A stretch of DNA of 64,000 bases from Mesostigma viride (GCA_009746045.1 RPFO01000819.1:1024108-1088107); one strand, 5' to 3'. Numbered from the stretch's first letter, positions 1 through 10,860 are shown. The notes: a model not told the origin generated them from the letters alone. Numbers and translations are program-made.

Positions 1-854
1 GGATGGATGGATGGATGGATGGATGGATGGATGGATGGATGGATGGATGGATGGATGGATGGATGGATGGATGGATGGATGGATGGATGGATGGATGGAT
101 GGATGGATGGATGGATGGATGGATGGATGGATGGATGGATGGATGGATGGATGGATGGATGGATGGATGGATGGATGGATGGATGGATGGATGGATGGAT
201 GGATGGATGGATGGATGGATGGATGGATGGATGGATGGATGGATGGATGGATGGATGGATGGATGGATGGATGGATGGATGGATGGATGGATGGATGGAT
301 GGATGGATGGATGGATGGATGGATGGATGGATGGATGGATGGATGGATGGATGGATGGATATGGATGGATGGATGGATGGATGGATGGATGGATGGATGG
401 ATGGATGGATGGATGGATGGATGGATGGATGGATGGATGGATGGATGGATGGATGGATGGATGGATGGATGGATGGATGGATGGATGGATGGATGGATGG
501 ATGGATGGATGGATGGATGGATGGATGGATGGATGGATGGATGGATGGATGGATGGATGGATGGATGGATGGATGGATGGATGGATGGATGGATGGATGG
601 ATGGATGGATGGATGGATGGATGGATGGATGGATGGATGGATGGATGGATGGATGGATGGATGGATGGATGGATGGATGGATGGATGGATGGATGGATGG
701 ATGGATGGATGGATGGATGGATGGATGGATGGATGGATGGATGGATGGATGGATGGATGGATGGATGGATGGATGGATGGATGGATGGATGGATGGATGG
801 ATGGATGGATGGATGGATGGATGGATGGATGGATGGATGGATGGATGGATGGAT
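1..854. repeat. (GGAT)n tetranucleotide array
   Basis: An almost pure GGAT array fills the first 854 bases and continues off the left edge of the window. The only break is a two-base phase slip near 360. Because GGAT lacks stop codons in any frame, it produces long MDGW open frames that are not genes. It abuts a LINE A 3' tail fragment on the right. LINE A 3' regions elsewhere in the window carry short GGATGG runs, so the array may have expanded from such a seed (inference). Confidence 0.97.
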
Positions 855-1142
855 GACTGTGGGCAAGCGGCCCCCCCCCCAGGAGGAAGGGGCGCTTTGC
901 TGATCGAGTAGAGTAGTGTTAGGATTTTCTAGATTAGCTCAGAGTTAGCTTTGTTAGGTTTCGCGGCTTCACTCACCTCCATGCATCATTAAATGAAATG
1001 AAGTTAAATTGTAGCATGACTCCGTTGGGAGATCATGATGTAGCACGTATTCCCTTGCTGGATGGACATCCATCATGCAAGGGAATATGTGCGACATGAT
1101 CTCTCCACGGAGTCATGTTATAAGTTAATTCAATTTAATTTA
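855..1142 (+). mobile_element. LINE family A, 3' untranslated tail fragment
   Basis: The segment starts with the family A coding end (GTGGGCAAGC followed by a C run and an AGGAGG block). It continues with the diagnostic 3' UTR (gattttctaga, cgcggcttc, a 'ctcc.acggagtcatgttataa' block) and ends in a TTAATTTAATTT-like tail. Compared with the copies at 9845 and 60442 it carries an extra, inverted copy of the 3' UTR block, so 1009-1115 can fold back on itself. No coding capacity remains. Confidence 0.8.
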
Positions 1143-1379
1143 CAACCTGCATGCATGGGTGGAGGATGTAAAACATGCCACCTATTGTACTCTGGGTGCA
1201 CGAGGTGCACCTGCACCAGGCCATGATGGATCCAACCTAAAAGAAGGCACCTGCACATGGCATCAGTGGAAGATGATGATGGCTAGGCAATACTGTAGCC
1301 GGGGCATGGCATTTCAACAGAGAGTAACTCTCTGCATGGGCAAAGCGTGGCTAACGACTTAAACGCTAATGCATGATTG

Positions 1380-1679
1380 TCGGGTGTGAGCCCATCACAT
1401 AGGCATACATGGCGTGAAATTGCAGCGAAATATGGTGTTGTTCTTAGTCAGTTGCATCGTTTTTCCCGTCTTTGTTCTTATCGTGTCGATTTCATCAAGA
1501 CTCTTGTTGTCAAACTCTTGCATCGTTTGTTGGTAAAAGACTATGACCGAGACATTATGCTCCGTCAAGTCCGGTGTTTTTTGCAATGTCACCCACATCT
1601 GTTCGGTGCTGCCCCTTGGCACAAGCTCTACAAACAGGTCGTGGACCGGCTGGATCGCGTAGTATCTCCGCGCATCTGA
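1380..1679 (+). pseudogene. Unidentified protein-like fragment, no start codon
   Basis: About 100 codons are open and end in TGA. They have protein-like composition: a basic and hydrophobic helical stretch (KTLVVKLLHRLLVKDYDRD) followed by RQVRCFLQCHPHLFG and WHKLYKQVVDRL. The frame begins just after an in-frame TGA, and the first methionine lies more than half-way along, so this is not an intact gene. It directly precedes the dispersed repeat at 1820. I do not recognise the family; a decayed transposon protein is one possibility, a chance open frame another. Confidence 0.3.
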
Positions 1680-1819
1680 ACCCTGTGATGCCAGATATCC
1701 TTTGTGGCCGTTCCGAGCTTGGCACTGGATTCGTTGTCCACATCGTCGCGTCGCTACAGTAACATGCCGATGTTTTCTGGCATACGTGTGCTTTTAGTTC
1801 ACGCCGCACATTTGAAAGT

Positions 1820-2280
1820 GATGTCCTCTGGATTTTCGCCTTTGCACCGTGTGCAGTTCTTGGACATTTGGAAACATGGCATGGCTAACGTAATGACTGA
1901 CTGGCTCGGCCTTTTCAGTGTTTTTCCATTTGCGGGTATTTCCTCGTAAATGACCAGTGGGAGAGCGATCGCAGCAATGGTGCTCACCACTAGACACTCC
2001 CGCCCAGTTAGGCTCGAAACACACGCCCTGATCAAGCAAGCTGTTTCCGGCCCCACCGCCTGGGTCATCTAGTCGCTCTTCACGTAAGCCAGCCATAATT
2101 TCTATGAACAAGGATACACATTTCCATCTCCATTCATATTCATCATCCTGAACGACTCGAAAACGCGGAAAAGATGACGACAGACTCGAGCTACCACGGT
2201 CAGACTTCTCCCGATTTCTGGCCTGCGCTGGTTGTCTCCTTGATAGTTTTTATCGCCACAGGCAGTGCAGATAGTCGTTG
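1820..2280 (+). repeat. Dispersed repeat R1, copy 1
   Basis: This stretch is found again, diverged, at 13345-13655 in the same orientation and at 6905-7115 inverted. Shared landmarks are TTTGCACCGTGTGCAGTTCT, GCGATCGCAGCAATGG, CACCACTAGACACTCCCG and a 'ccggccccac' block. The inverted copy covers the right half, from the CCGGCCCCAC block to GGTTGTCTCCTTG. No coding frame is conserved between copies. It is most simply a decayed transposable element of unknown class. This copy lies outside the 8.9-kb TIR element and the other two lie inside it. Confidence 0.75.
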
Positions 2281-2555
2281 ACACAGCCGATGTTGATCGA
2301 CACAATGGATTGCATAGTGGTTGAGACCAGCGTTCACAGACGACTGGCCGTAACTTCACCATGCACCTCTCCAGGAAATGCTGTTTGGCTTGACCTCAAC
2401 CTGTCCCGGCCAGGGTCCCCTGCCAAGATGATGGCGGTCGTGGAGAAGCGGGGAAACTGGACACTGCTGGTACTGGATTGCGGCATGATTGCGTAGCATG
2501 GAGAGTGGTACGGACGGATTCGGTGATTGGTGGCTGATCGGTCGATGTGTCCGGA
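2281..2555. other. Short interval with no recognised feature
   Basis: Between repeat R1 and the LINE A fragment I see no open frame with protein-like composition, no repeat and no RNA signature. Confidence 0.5.
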
Positions 2556-3432
2556 TGTACCTTGCTCGCACCAGCCAGGTCGACACCGCCCTTAATTGGT
2601 CTGGCCGGCCCCCAGCGGCTTGGCCAGCCAGGGTGGCATATTCTGACCTGGCCTGGCCCCAAGGGCATTTATTCCCAAAAGGGTAGGGAAACATGCCACG
2701 AACTACATCCAGATGTTGCTGGCCGACCTATAGTACGATCCCAGCCCAGTTTGAACACCGCATCCACTCTCTCTGCCTTCTTTGGACTGCCATGCAGAAC
2801 AAGACGCGGTGGCAGAAGATTGTCAAGGCTCACACCCCAGCCCCTGTGGGCAAGCCACCTCAGTTAGGAATTGGTAACGAACGACGTAGTATAATGCTTG
2901 AGAGCACTGAAGGTTGTGAGCAATGAATTGCTTGGTTCATTAGAAAATAGGTTTACCCTTTATCAACGTTGCTCTCACTGGCTGCGCCGCCAGTGACCGT
3001 TGGGTGCAGACCGTTGGCCCGAGGCCGCACGATGACAGGTAGCAGTCTAGTCACTGCATCGTGTGATCACAGATCAATGCACGCTGCAGTACGGTCCCTA
3101 TCTAGGATACTCTAGTACCGTCCAATGACAGGACACTACGTATACTGGGTACTGACATCTGTCACGTACCCCAGTACCCAAAGTACCTATTATCTAGGGA
3201 AACGTATGCGACTCGACTAGCACTCCTATCTGCATAGCCCACGTGGTATTTATATTCACATACCAACATAGGTTTACAAGGCTTATTCATACGTTGTATT
3301 CACAATGCCTTTGAGACTTAGTCTGCAGCAAAGCATGGAGACTAACTACCTCCCCCCAAGAGGAGGAGGCGTTTTGATGAGTAGTGTAGTTAGGATTTTC
3401 TAGACTAGATAGCTTAGCGTTAGGTTAGATTT
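2556..3432 (+). mobile_element. LINE family A, 3' fragment interrupted by a small insertion
   Basis: Bases 2556-2861 encode the C-terminal region of family A in broken frames: the HLARTSQVDT-like start, GLAGPQRLGQPG, HILTWPGP, and an end matching KIVKAHTP.PVGKPP. The match resumes at 3348 with the proline codons and the 3' UTR (gcgttttgatgagtag, gattttctaga) and stops near 3432, where the longer copy begins. The gap is a 486-bp insertion listed separately. Frameshifts and the missing 5' part make it a dead 5'-truncated copy. Confidence 0.85.
2862..3347. mobile_element. 486-bp non-coding insertion with 5-bp target-site duplication
   Basis: The sequence starts AGTTAG and ends CTAACT, a six-base terminal inverted repeat. 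It is flanked on both sides by ACCTC (2857-2861 and 3348-3352). Deleting it and one ACCTC restores the family A run from the GKPP codons into the C-rich 3' UTR. It has no long open frame, so it is a non-autonomous element. It contains internal inverted motifs such as GGGTACTG..CAGTACCC near 3145-3180. The TIR is too short to assign a superfamily. Confidence 0.7.
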
Positions 3433-5694
3433 TCTACGCCTCTGCGTTGCGCACGCATCCCCAAATACCCAGAGCAGGCGGCAGGCTCGCATCCTACGCC
3501 TGCAGGACAAAATAAATGCGATGAAAAGCACTATTTCCTCCACTTCCCTTCCCCCCTCCGTTCCACCCCCACCTCCATTCCCCGCCGCATCCACCCCCAT
3601 CATCCATCGCCGTTCTCCCCTGGTGGGCCAGCAGGCATCCTTGGCCCTTGCCACTTTTAACACACGCACATTGCTAGCAGATGACGACCATAGCTGCCGG
3701 GTAGAGGAGCTTGTTGCATTTTGCATCCCACATCGTGTATCTATATTAGGCGTGCAGGAGCACCGGTCGTCGCCAGGTGCCATTTGGCACGGTGAGCACT
3801 AACCGCCTTGCAGGCAGTTGGCGTTTCTACTTCGCTGGAAGTGGGACGCCAGGCCAAGGTGGTGTTGGTCTTTTGTGTTCGCCGCTGGCAGTTGCTAGCC
3901 TCAGCACGCGTAAGTTTCTAACGCCACGCCTTATGGTAGCACACTTCACCTCCGTCGAGGGGCGGTCTAAACACCACCTCACGGTGGGGGTGGGCTACGC
4001 ACCCCATAGTGGTCTACCTGCGTTGGAACGCCAGAAGTTCTTCGAGGACTTGCATAGCCTTGAGGGGGCCACCCCGGCCCGCCACTTTTTGGTTATGCTG
4101 CTAGACGCCAATGCCACGCTCCCCGTGGGCACGTACTGCTGGCAGTCGCTTTGCGCCTGCTGACACTGCTGCTAATGACAACACTCCCCTGTTTTCTGCC
4201 TTTTTGCGGGATAGCGGGATGGCTGCTGTCAACTGCCACTTCCAACGTCCCTCACAGGACTTGGTCACTTTTCGTGGCCCTAACGGCCGTCAGGCCTGTC
4301 TGGACTACGTGGTGGTACGGCAGCCCAGGTGCACCTCGGTTCTGGACACCCGAGTGTTTGACACGCCCACGGTGTGCTCTGACCACCGGTTGGTGCGCGC
4401 GACCATTCGGCTCCGGTTCCACGTCCCCGCGCTCCGCGCCCCCGTGGTCCGCCCTGACTGGTCGAGCTCTACGCCGAGCACGAGCGGAACTGGTGCCGAC
4501 GGGAGTACCTGTCGGCCCTGGACGCCCGGGCGGATGTCGACGAGCTGGACAAGGGCGCCCCCAACGCCGCCATTTTTGCGGGCTTTGCGGCCCGTGCCCC
4601 GTTGCTGGCGGCCCGGCACAGGTCTGCCGGTCATGCCCCGCCGCCGCCCCGGCCCGCTCTACCGCCAGGACCCCAAGGTCTTGGCCACCCGGCACCGCCT
4701 CAAGCGTAACCGGGACCCGCTGCAGAAACCGGTGCTCAAGGCCGCCCTCATGGAGGCCTACGAGCACGCTCAGGATGCGGAGGCGGCCCAGTGCATCGCC
4801 GATGCCAAGGCCTGCCAAGCTCGCAACCAGGGCAAGGACATGTGGTACCACCTCGACCGGCTCGGCGGCCGGCGGCAGCGCACCCCGGTGGAGCACACGG
4901 GGGACGGCACGGCGCCGGTAAGCCTTGACCGCTGGTTGGCCCACAATGTTTCCTTGACCGGTGGGGCTCGCGCCCCCCCCCCGCCGCTTCACCCCGAGAC
5001 GGCCGCCCGCCTCGGTGTTGCCGGACCCCCGCCGCCGCCAGCGCCCCCTTCCTCGGCCGCGGACTACCAAGTCCCCGCCTTGCAGGAGGGCTGCCTTGCC
5101 ACTGACGGCGTCGTCCACCCCATCACTTTGAGGGAATTGGATGGCGCCCTTGCTCGCCTACGGTACGATGCGGCGGTCGGTGCCGACCACCTTTCTGCTG
5201 AGCTGCTGAAGACCCCTGATCCAGCGGTTAGGGATCTTCTGCTGGCGTTCTGCAACCGTGTCCTACTCTCTGACGAGCCTCCGCCTGCTGAGTGGCAGAC
5301 GGCCATCCGTGTCATGCTGTACAAGAAGGGCTCTGTTGCTGACCCCGGTAACTACCGGGGTGTCTGCCTCCAGAGCGCCGCGCTGAAGGTCTTCATGCAT
5401 GCGCATGATGCTGCACAGGCTCCGCGCCGCGCTGGACCCACACCTGGGTGAGTCTCAGATGGGTTTTCGTTGTGGTCGTAACACTGTCATTGCTGTGTTT
5501 GTCGCGCGCCGGTTGATGGAGGAGGTGCGTCGCCTTTGCCCTGACAGTTTGCCGCTGGTCTTCATTTTTGTTGACTATATCAAGGCCTTCGACACGGTCC
5601 TTTGGGAGGCTCTTTGGGCCATCCTAGCTCTGGACCGAGTGCCACCAGCGTTTATTGCTGCCATTCGCCGACTGTATGAGGGCTCACAGGCACA
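3433..5694 (+). mobile_element. LINE family A, 5' part: APE-type endonuclease and RT (broken)
   Basis: This is the longest copy of a non-LTR retrotransposon in the window. The N-terminal part is an APE-like endonuclease: FNTRTL at 3656, the catalytic glutamate in GVQEHR near 3758, LLDANA near 4105 and SDHRLV near 4380. RT follows: ITLRELDGALARLRYDAAVG, AIRVMLYKKGS..PGNYRGVCL, MGFRCGRNTV, and FVDYIKAFDTV, which is RT motif A with its aspartate. The frame is broken at about 3780-3800, 4111-4163, 4455-4640 and 5396; the last break is a duplicated CATG. The sequence stops after LYEGSQA at the TIR of a large insertion and resumes at 14621. Its 5' end abuts the truncated tail of the preceding LINE A fragment. 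It cannot encode a working enzyme. Confidence 0.88.
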
Positions 5695-5711
5695 CTAGGA
5701 ACTCGGGGGTG

Positions 5712-6012
5712 ATATAAGTGGTAAAAAGTGGTAAAATCTATATCACCCGGTGGTAAAAAGTGGTAAAAAGTGATAAAAAGTGATAAAAAGTGATAAAAAG
5801 TGGTAAAAAAGGGGTAAAACTGGTGGTAAAAGGTGGTAAAACAGGGGGTGGTAAAAGCCTTTACCACCTCCATTTTACCACCTGACCGCCATCGTGGTAA
5901 AAAATTACCACCAGGTGGTAAAAACGAGGGTGAAAACAGGTGGTAAAAAATTACCACCATGGAGGTGAAAAAATCGGTGGTAAAAATGGTAAAAAATATG
6001 GAGGGAAAAAAC
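5712..6012. repeat. Left subterminal array of the 8.9-kb element
   Basis: About 300 bp of irregular GTGGTAAAAAGTGGTAAAA and GTGATAAAAA units with occasional reverse-oriented TTTTACCACC blocks, so parts can fold back. The mirror-image array is at 14305-14603. Arrays of short motifs next to TIRs commonly act as transposase binding sites in DNA transposons; that role here is inference. Confidence 0.85.
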
Positions 6013-6026
6013 GCAGATAGATCTCA

Positions 6027-6150
6027 CTAGGAACTCGGCTTTGAGAATGCGTGAGAAATGGTGAGAATGGGTGAGAAAACACGTTTCTCACCCGGGTGAG
6101 ATGACCCAAAAAAGCTGAGAAAAGGAGAAAACGTGAGAAAAATCTCAAGA
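6027..6150. repeat. Second, variant element end inside the 8.9-kb element
   Basis: CTAGGAACTCGG recurs at 6027-6038, matching the first 12 bases of the TIR in the same orientation. It is followed by a different subterminal array made of GTGAGAAATGG and GGTGAGAA units with inverted TTTCTCACCC. No inverted partner with this array was found. It looks like the left end of a sister subfamily that lost its other end, or a nested insertion. Confidence 0.65.
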
Positions 6151-6904
6151 AACAGGACGTGAATCAACAGCACTGGTCAAATCAGAGCAATCAAAATCGC
6201 TTCATTAAAATGTTTAAATAATAAATGTTTATAGCCATCAAGAACCTATCGATTCATACTAGCCATTCAGAGGCTGTTCTGAAATTGTCACCATTGATCA
6301 TTTTTAATGAATCATCTATACAACACTGTTATGGCTTTATGACACATCCGTCATTGCCTTTCATCTTATACGATGGCAGCTAGTGGTTAACGAAGCTGGT
6401 CGCTTGCTAGGGCATCATGCTGACCGCTCCCATTTCATTCCCGTGGCGCCTGCAAGAATCCAAGCAAGCCGCGACACAATATGCAAGAGAACAAAAAGAT
6501 ATCAGATCCTTGGCATAGACATCACCATTCTACAAGGAAGAGCTCGCCAGCACCTAACGGTCCATGCAGCAAATGTGTAGAATACGATTTAAGACCCAAC
6601 ACTCACTCTTATGGCAAAGCAGCCCATACACATGAATCACACCATGCGCCAGATGTCACACGAGCAAGCCACAACGTTGTCGTCGGATCAGAAAGCAACA
6701 AACGTGAAAACGCTAGCGGCCCAAATCTGAGATTCCGCGGAACACAGAACACTATAAGAAAGCTCAGAAGCTACCAGCAAGGGATCGAACATAGGACCTT
6801 TTGCATGATTTCGCGGCTGTGTGAGTCTCCTGATCCGAAGGCATCTCACTTAAGTAACGTTTCGAAACAGCCAAACTGCGAAAAACCTCTTACCGGAGAG
6901 TTTT

Positions 6905-7115
6905 GCCAATATGAAGGAGACAACCAGCGCAGGTCAGAAATCGGGAGAATCCGGACCATGGTAGCTCGAGCCTGCCGTTATCTTGTCCGCGCTGTCGAGC
7001 CGTGCAGGATTATGAATATGAATGGAGATGGAAATGTGTAGCCTTACATGCGAAATAATGGCCGGCTGACGTGAAGAGCGACTAGATGACCTAGACGGTG
7101 GGGCCGGAAACAGCT
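6905..7115 (-). repeat. Dispersed repeat R1, copy 2 (inverted)
   Basis: This matches the reverse complement of about 2040-2245: GGAGACAACCAGCGCAGGTC, AATCGGGAGAA, TGAATGGAGATGGAAATGTG and GGGGCCGGAAACAGCTTGCT are shared landmarks. It lies about 1.2 kb from the left TIR. The copy at 13345 lies about 1.0 kb from the right TIR in the opposite orientation, so the two form inner inverted arms. Confidence 0.75.
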
Positions 7116-7454
7116 TGCTTGTTTGTGTTTCATCGTGGGCAACGAGTCCAACGACTACTTTCTCTGGGCTGCAAACTGCGGCAAATTGAACGCAAACCTC
7201 ATCATGAAATCTTGACCGTCGAAATGTAACGATCCGACGACTTATGCAGTATGCCGCGTAATTTTTTGCGGGAGAGCCGTTGGGCCGGTTCCCGACGCGG
7301 GCGACCAGTGGTTTGCATTAAGTTAACTTACCTGAAGTTTTCCAACAGAAGTTACCCAAGCCGCACGATGGCACTCATCGACGGCCTCAGTCTGCTGACG
7401 CGTCGGCCCGATTTTGGCGGCACCCAATTTGACCCCAACGGTACCTACCGACAC
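7116..7454. other. Spacer with no recognised feature
   Basis: The interval between inverted repeats R1 and R2 in the left arm holds short open frames only, with no motif I recognise. Confidence 0.4.
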
Positions 7455-7556
7455 AGGGCATACATTACGGACCCGGAAGCTCCTATTCGGGCCAGGATGA
7501 AGAAAACTCTTGTGCGGGGGCGAGTGCGGGGGTCCGGGCCAATACCGCACTAAAAT
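7455..7556 (+). repeat. Repeat R2, left copy
   Basis: The sequence GAAGCTCCTATTCGGGCCAG, followed by GATGAAGAAAACTCTTGTGC and a GTGCGG-rich block, recurs inverted at about 13035-13150 with few differences. It is the best-conserved segment of the inner inverted arms of the 8.9-kb element. Confidence 0.8.
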
Positions 7557-9100
7557 CCGACGCGCCCAGACAAGCCGCGCCGGGCCGGCACACGAATTAG
7601 CGCGGGAAACAGGGCCGATGGCGTGCATGCTGCCCGGCATACGGGACTTAAACACAATGGCACTTCACTGTGACTACCTAGCACATTGAGGAATTATTTC
7701 TCTGAGAAAAGGAATTACCGGGTGCAGTGTTAGGGAACGCGAAGTCAAGCTAGCCCGCCCTTTATTAGTATGGCCACGGAAACGTAGTGCAGACTTGAGT
7801 GCCGGGTGTGTTCTAATATTTAGGCCTTTAGCTAGTGTTGCTATGGTCTCGTCCTAATACCGCTATTACTCCTTGCATGGGTCGCGCCGGTCTTACAAAA
7901 GGCATTTGGATGTTTGCCCAAGGTATAATTGGTCGTAAGGTCCGAAGGTAAATTGAGACGACGAACCTTTTACGTCCCTGGGATTCATACCTGTAAGCTT
8001 AAAGAGTATTGTCAAGCCTGGTCTTTACTAGTCACAATAAAAGCAGGCTAAGCTTTTTTCCCCTCCTGAAACCCGTTGGGCGTGGTCGACGAATGACGGA
8101 AGACATTATGGATGTACGCTTACCTGAGAACGGGCGTTTTCTCGTCTGAAAGCGCTGGGTCATACCAGCCCCACTTTCTCCCTCCCCTCCTGATCGACCA
8201 TCCTGCCTTATGCCTCCCCCCCACCCACCCACCCACCCACACAACCCGCGCCGACCCTGCTTCCATCTCTCGTCTTCTATGCTTACCATGCCTTGCCTGC
8301 TCATACGTCGCTGTAAATTTCCAAGAAAGCATCTTATGAAATTGTCGGGAAAGGCAACAGAACGCTGCAACAATGCGTGCCTTTCCTATATGGCTTTCTG
8401 CATATCAACTTGGTTGTATATCTCGTGAGTGAAAGTGAAGGATTTCATATATAGCATAATGTGTCGCATGTGATAATGGTAGTGATGTGTCATTTGTTGT
8501 AATGCTTTGTGCGTACGTGTGTTAGGGTAATACTTTTAGTGGATTGAAATAGTGTACATTGCTACTACATCTCGCGATTGGCTTTTGGGACATGCGGCCC
8601 GTGATGCTAGGATGGCAGTATATACAAAAATGTAGACCATTATACAACGAGATGAACACCATTTATGTGCCTTCTATAGTATGTGCATGCAACTTTGTTG
8701 CCACATGTCACGCCTAGAAATGGTGGTCCGTGGTCCATGGTGAGGTAATTGCTAGGCTGAGCCTTTAATTCAGGCCTAATTGGTTACAAGTTCGACATGC
8801 CGGCCGTAGCCATGTGCAGGATTGACCCGGCCGAGTTGTGTGTGTCAATGACCCCCAGGCCTGTTTGGGACCGGTCAGGTAGCTTCGCTTGATATTGCTA
8901 GCCATTTCGGGGCAATTGTTATACCGTAGTTGTTGTTAAAGAATTGGTGCATTCAGGGTGGGCTCACACTCATGGTCGCACTCATGGTCGCTAAATGATC
9001 GCTATGGGTTTACATTGTGCTCAGACTATTCTACACTCATCTAAGACTATTGTACACCTGTCATCTCACCCTCAAGTGTATTTGTTGCACATGCTTCATG
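7557..9100. other. Interior of the 8.9-kb element, no gene seen
   Basis: About 1.5 kb with only short open frames and a small CCCACC run near 8218-8240. No splice-consistent coding exons, RNA genes or transposase motifs were recognised. Confidence 0.4.
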
Positions 9101-9104
9101 TGTG

Positions 9105-9195
9105 GCCATCATGTAGGCCCCTTTATTCCCAAGTCCCACTGAGGACTTATGCCCGCGTGACGCAATCTAAGTGAAATAAATAATTGAAAACCAAT
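9105..9195 (+). mobile_element. LINE family B, 3' UTR fragment
   Basis: CCCACTGAGGACTTATGC, followed by CGCGTGA and an AAATAAATAATTG tail, matches the 3' end of the longer family B copy (28105-28195). Only the tail survives. Confidence 0.7.
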
Positions 9196-9304
9196 TAGTA
9201 CCCTTTGTAAAGCCTGTTAATGAATGTGCGGTGATCGCCCCCAACCATAGCAGCCATGGGATGAAACTAGGTGAATTTAGTGAATGCGTCACTCGAGCAT
9301 AAAT

Positions 9305-9575
9305 AATTAAATTAAATTAAATTATAACATTTTGTTGTCTCCTTGATAACATGACTCCGTTGGGATATCATGTAGCACATATTCCTTGCTGGATGGATGG
9401 AGGTGGGCAAAGCCGCGAAACCGAGCTAATCTAACTCTAAGCTAATCTAATCTAGAAAACCCTAGCTACTCTACTCAGCAAAGTGCCCCTTCCTCTTGGG
9501 GGATGGGGGCTTGCCCACAGGGGCTGGCGTGTGAGCCTGGACAATCCTCTTCCACCTCTTCTTGTTCTGCATAAA
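9305..9575 (-). mobile_element. LINE family A, 3' end fragment (reverse strand)
   Basis: Read on the minus strand, the segment encodes the family A C-terminus (KIV.AHTPAPVGK, with the proline codons) between about 9575 and 9480. The 3' UTR then runs leftwards to a TTTAATTTAATTTAA tail at 9305-9325. It lies inside the 8.9-kb element. Confidence 0.8.
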
Positions 9576-9844
9576 AGTTCAAGCAAGAGCATACATAACA
9601 TTTGGGTCTTGATAACTAAACAAAACAATAATTACATGTGCTGGCTAGTGACCTCATGAGCATGCTGTGCTAACATGCACACATGACACCTAGCTGAATC
9701 AATTAATTAATCATCATGTGCATGGCTACGTGCAAATTAAAAATGTTGCCCCTACTTGAATCTGTGTTGCCGACCCGTACCCCACAACCCATACCCCACC
9801 ACCCACTGATCACAGAGATTTATGCTCATGTGCATTCGTGATTG

Positions 9845-10025
9845 CCCCCCCCCCAGGAGGACTTCAGGGGCGCTTTGCTGATCGAGTAGAGTAGCTAGGA
9901 TTTTATAGATTAGTTTAGAGATAGCTTAGTTAGGTTTCGCGGCTTCGCCTGGACCCCCATCCATCAAGCAAGGGAATACATGCTACACGATCTCCCAACG
10001 GAGTCATGTTATAATTTAATTTAAT
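9845..10025 (+). mobile_element. LINE family A, 3' UTR fragment
   Basis: A C run and AGGAGG block, GCTGATCGAGTAGAGTAGC, gattttatagatt, cgcggcttcg and CTCCCAACGGAGTCATGTTA, ending in TTTAATTTAAT. It is collinear with the tails at 855 and 60442. Two perfect hairpins follow directly at 10035-10098. Confidence 0.8.
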
Positions 10026-10034
10026 GCGTGATTG

Positions 10035-10098
10035 ATGCGGTTATGTCGATCATAACCGCATTTAATTAAACTTGATCATGTCGATCAAGTTTAATTAA
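10035..10098. repeat. Two adjacent perfect hairpins
   Basis: Hairpin 1 (10035-10061) has the 11-bp arm ATGCGGTTATG and a 5-base loop. Hairpin 2 (10062-10098) has the 16-bp arm TTAATTAAACTTGATC and a 5-base loop. They touch without a spacer. Both contain ATGTCGATC around the loop although the arms are unrelated. They sit immediately after a LINE A tail. Confidence 0.9.
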
Positions 10099-10439
10099 TT
10101 AATCAAAATAGGGCAGGTTGTGCTGTCCCAATAATTTTGTGAGTTATATCCACTCATCCTTAATCATGTACATGTGTGCCTATGATGAGCCACACCCCAG
10201 ATGATGCCTAGCTTTATTTAGTTATGTTGTGCCCATGCAGGGAGTAACTCTCTGCTGAGACGCCATGCCCTAGCTTCTTTGTATAGCTATGCTGCTCTTC
10301 CCCCCATGACAGGCTCCCCCTTCGCTGGGCATAGCTTGAAGATCATGGGGATGCAAGTGCCCTGGTGCACCTAGAGCAAGGGTCCTTTACATCCCCACCC
10401 TTGCAGGAAGTAGCTTAGGATGTATGATAGGCCATATGC

Positions 10440-10522
10440 CCCCCTCTCAAGGGCTGTGTGCTACATATACTCCCAACGGAGTTATGTTACAATTCAATTC
10501 AATTCAATTCAATATCCACTCA
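10440..10522 (+). mobile_element. LINE family A tail remnant with (AATTC)n end
   Basis: GTGCTACATATACTCCCAAC, GGAGTTATGTTAC and four AATTC pentamers match the extreme 3' end of family A. Nothing upstream of the terminal block is preserved. Confidence 0.65.
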
Positions 10523-10534
10523 AACTGTAGCCCC

Positions 10535-10860
10535 ATCCCCTTTCCATACCCGTGACGCAGTCTAGGTGACATTCATTCATCCATTACGTGTAGTACGTGT
10601 ATGGACATTCATTACTTCATACACTAATTAATTACTTGCTTACTTATTCATTAATTAATATACTCACGTTAATCAAATAATCAATTAGTCATACCTCATG
10701 CTTCATTATCCACTCAGTTTCTAGTGACAGGGTTGCAGGTACCACGGCCCGAATCACTATGCTTACCAAATTTGGTAACATGGGGAGCCCACACCGACTG
10801 TAGAGCGGTAAGGCCAAATATGGAGGGATAAGAACATGGAGAGCTGCATAACCTATATCA
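10535..10860. mobile_element. LINE family B 3' end remnants, both orientations
   Basis: Near 10545-10590 a family B 3' UTR (CATACCCGTGACGCAGTCTA, then ATTCATTCATCC) lies on the plus strand. Near 10690-10850, on the minus strand, a diverged family B C-terminus is recognised by CAGGGTTGCAGGTACCACGG and CGAATCACTATG, matching 17473-17500. The copies are decayed and their joins are not sharply defined. Confidence 0.55.

Noticed and set aside
1-911. Long MDGW-repeat proteins in all three forward frames
   Set aside because: They are translations of a GGAT microsatellite with no stop codon; equal length in every frame shows there is no coding selection.
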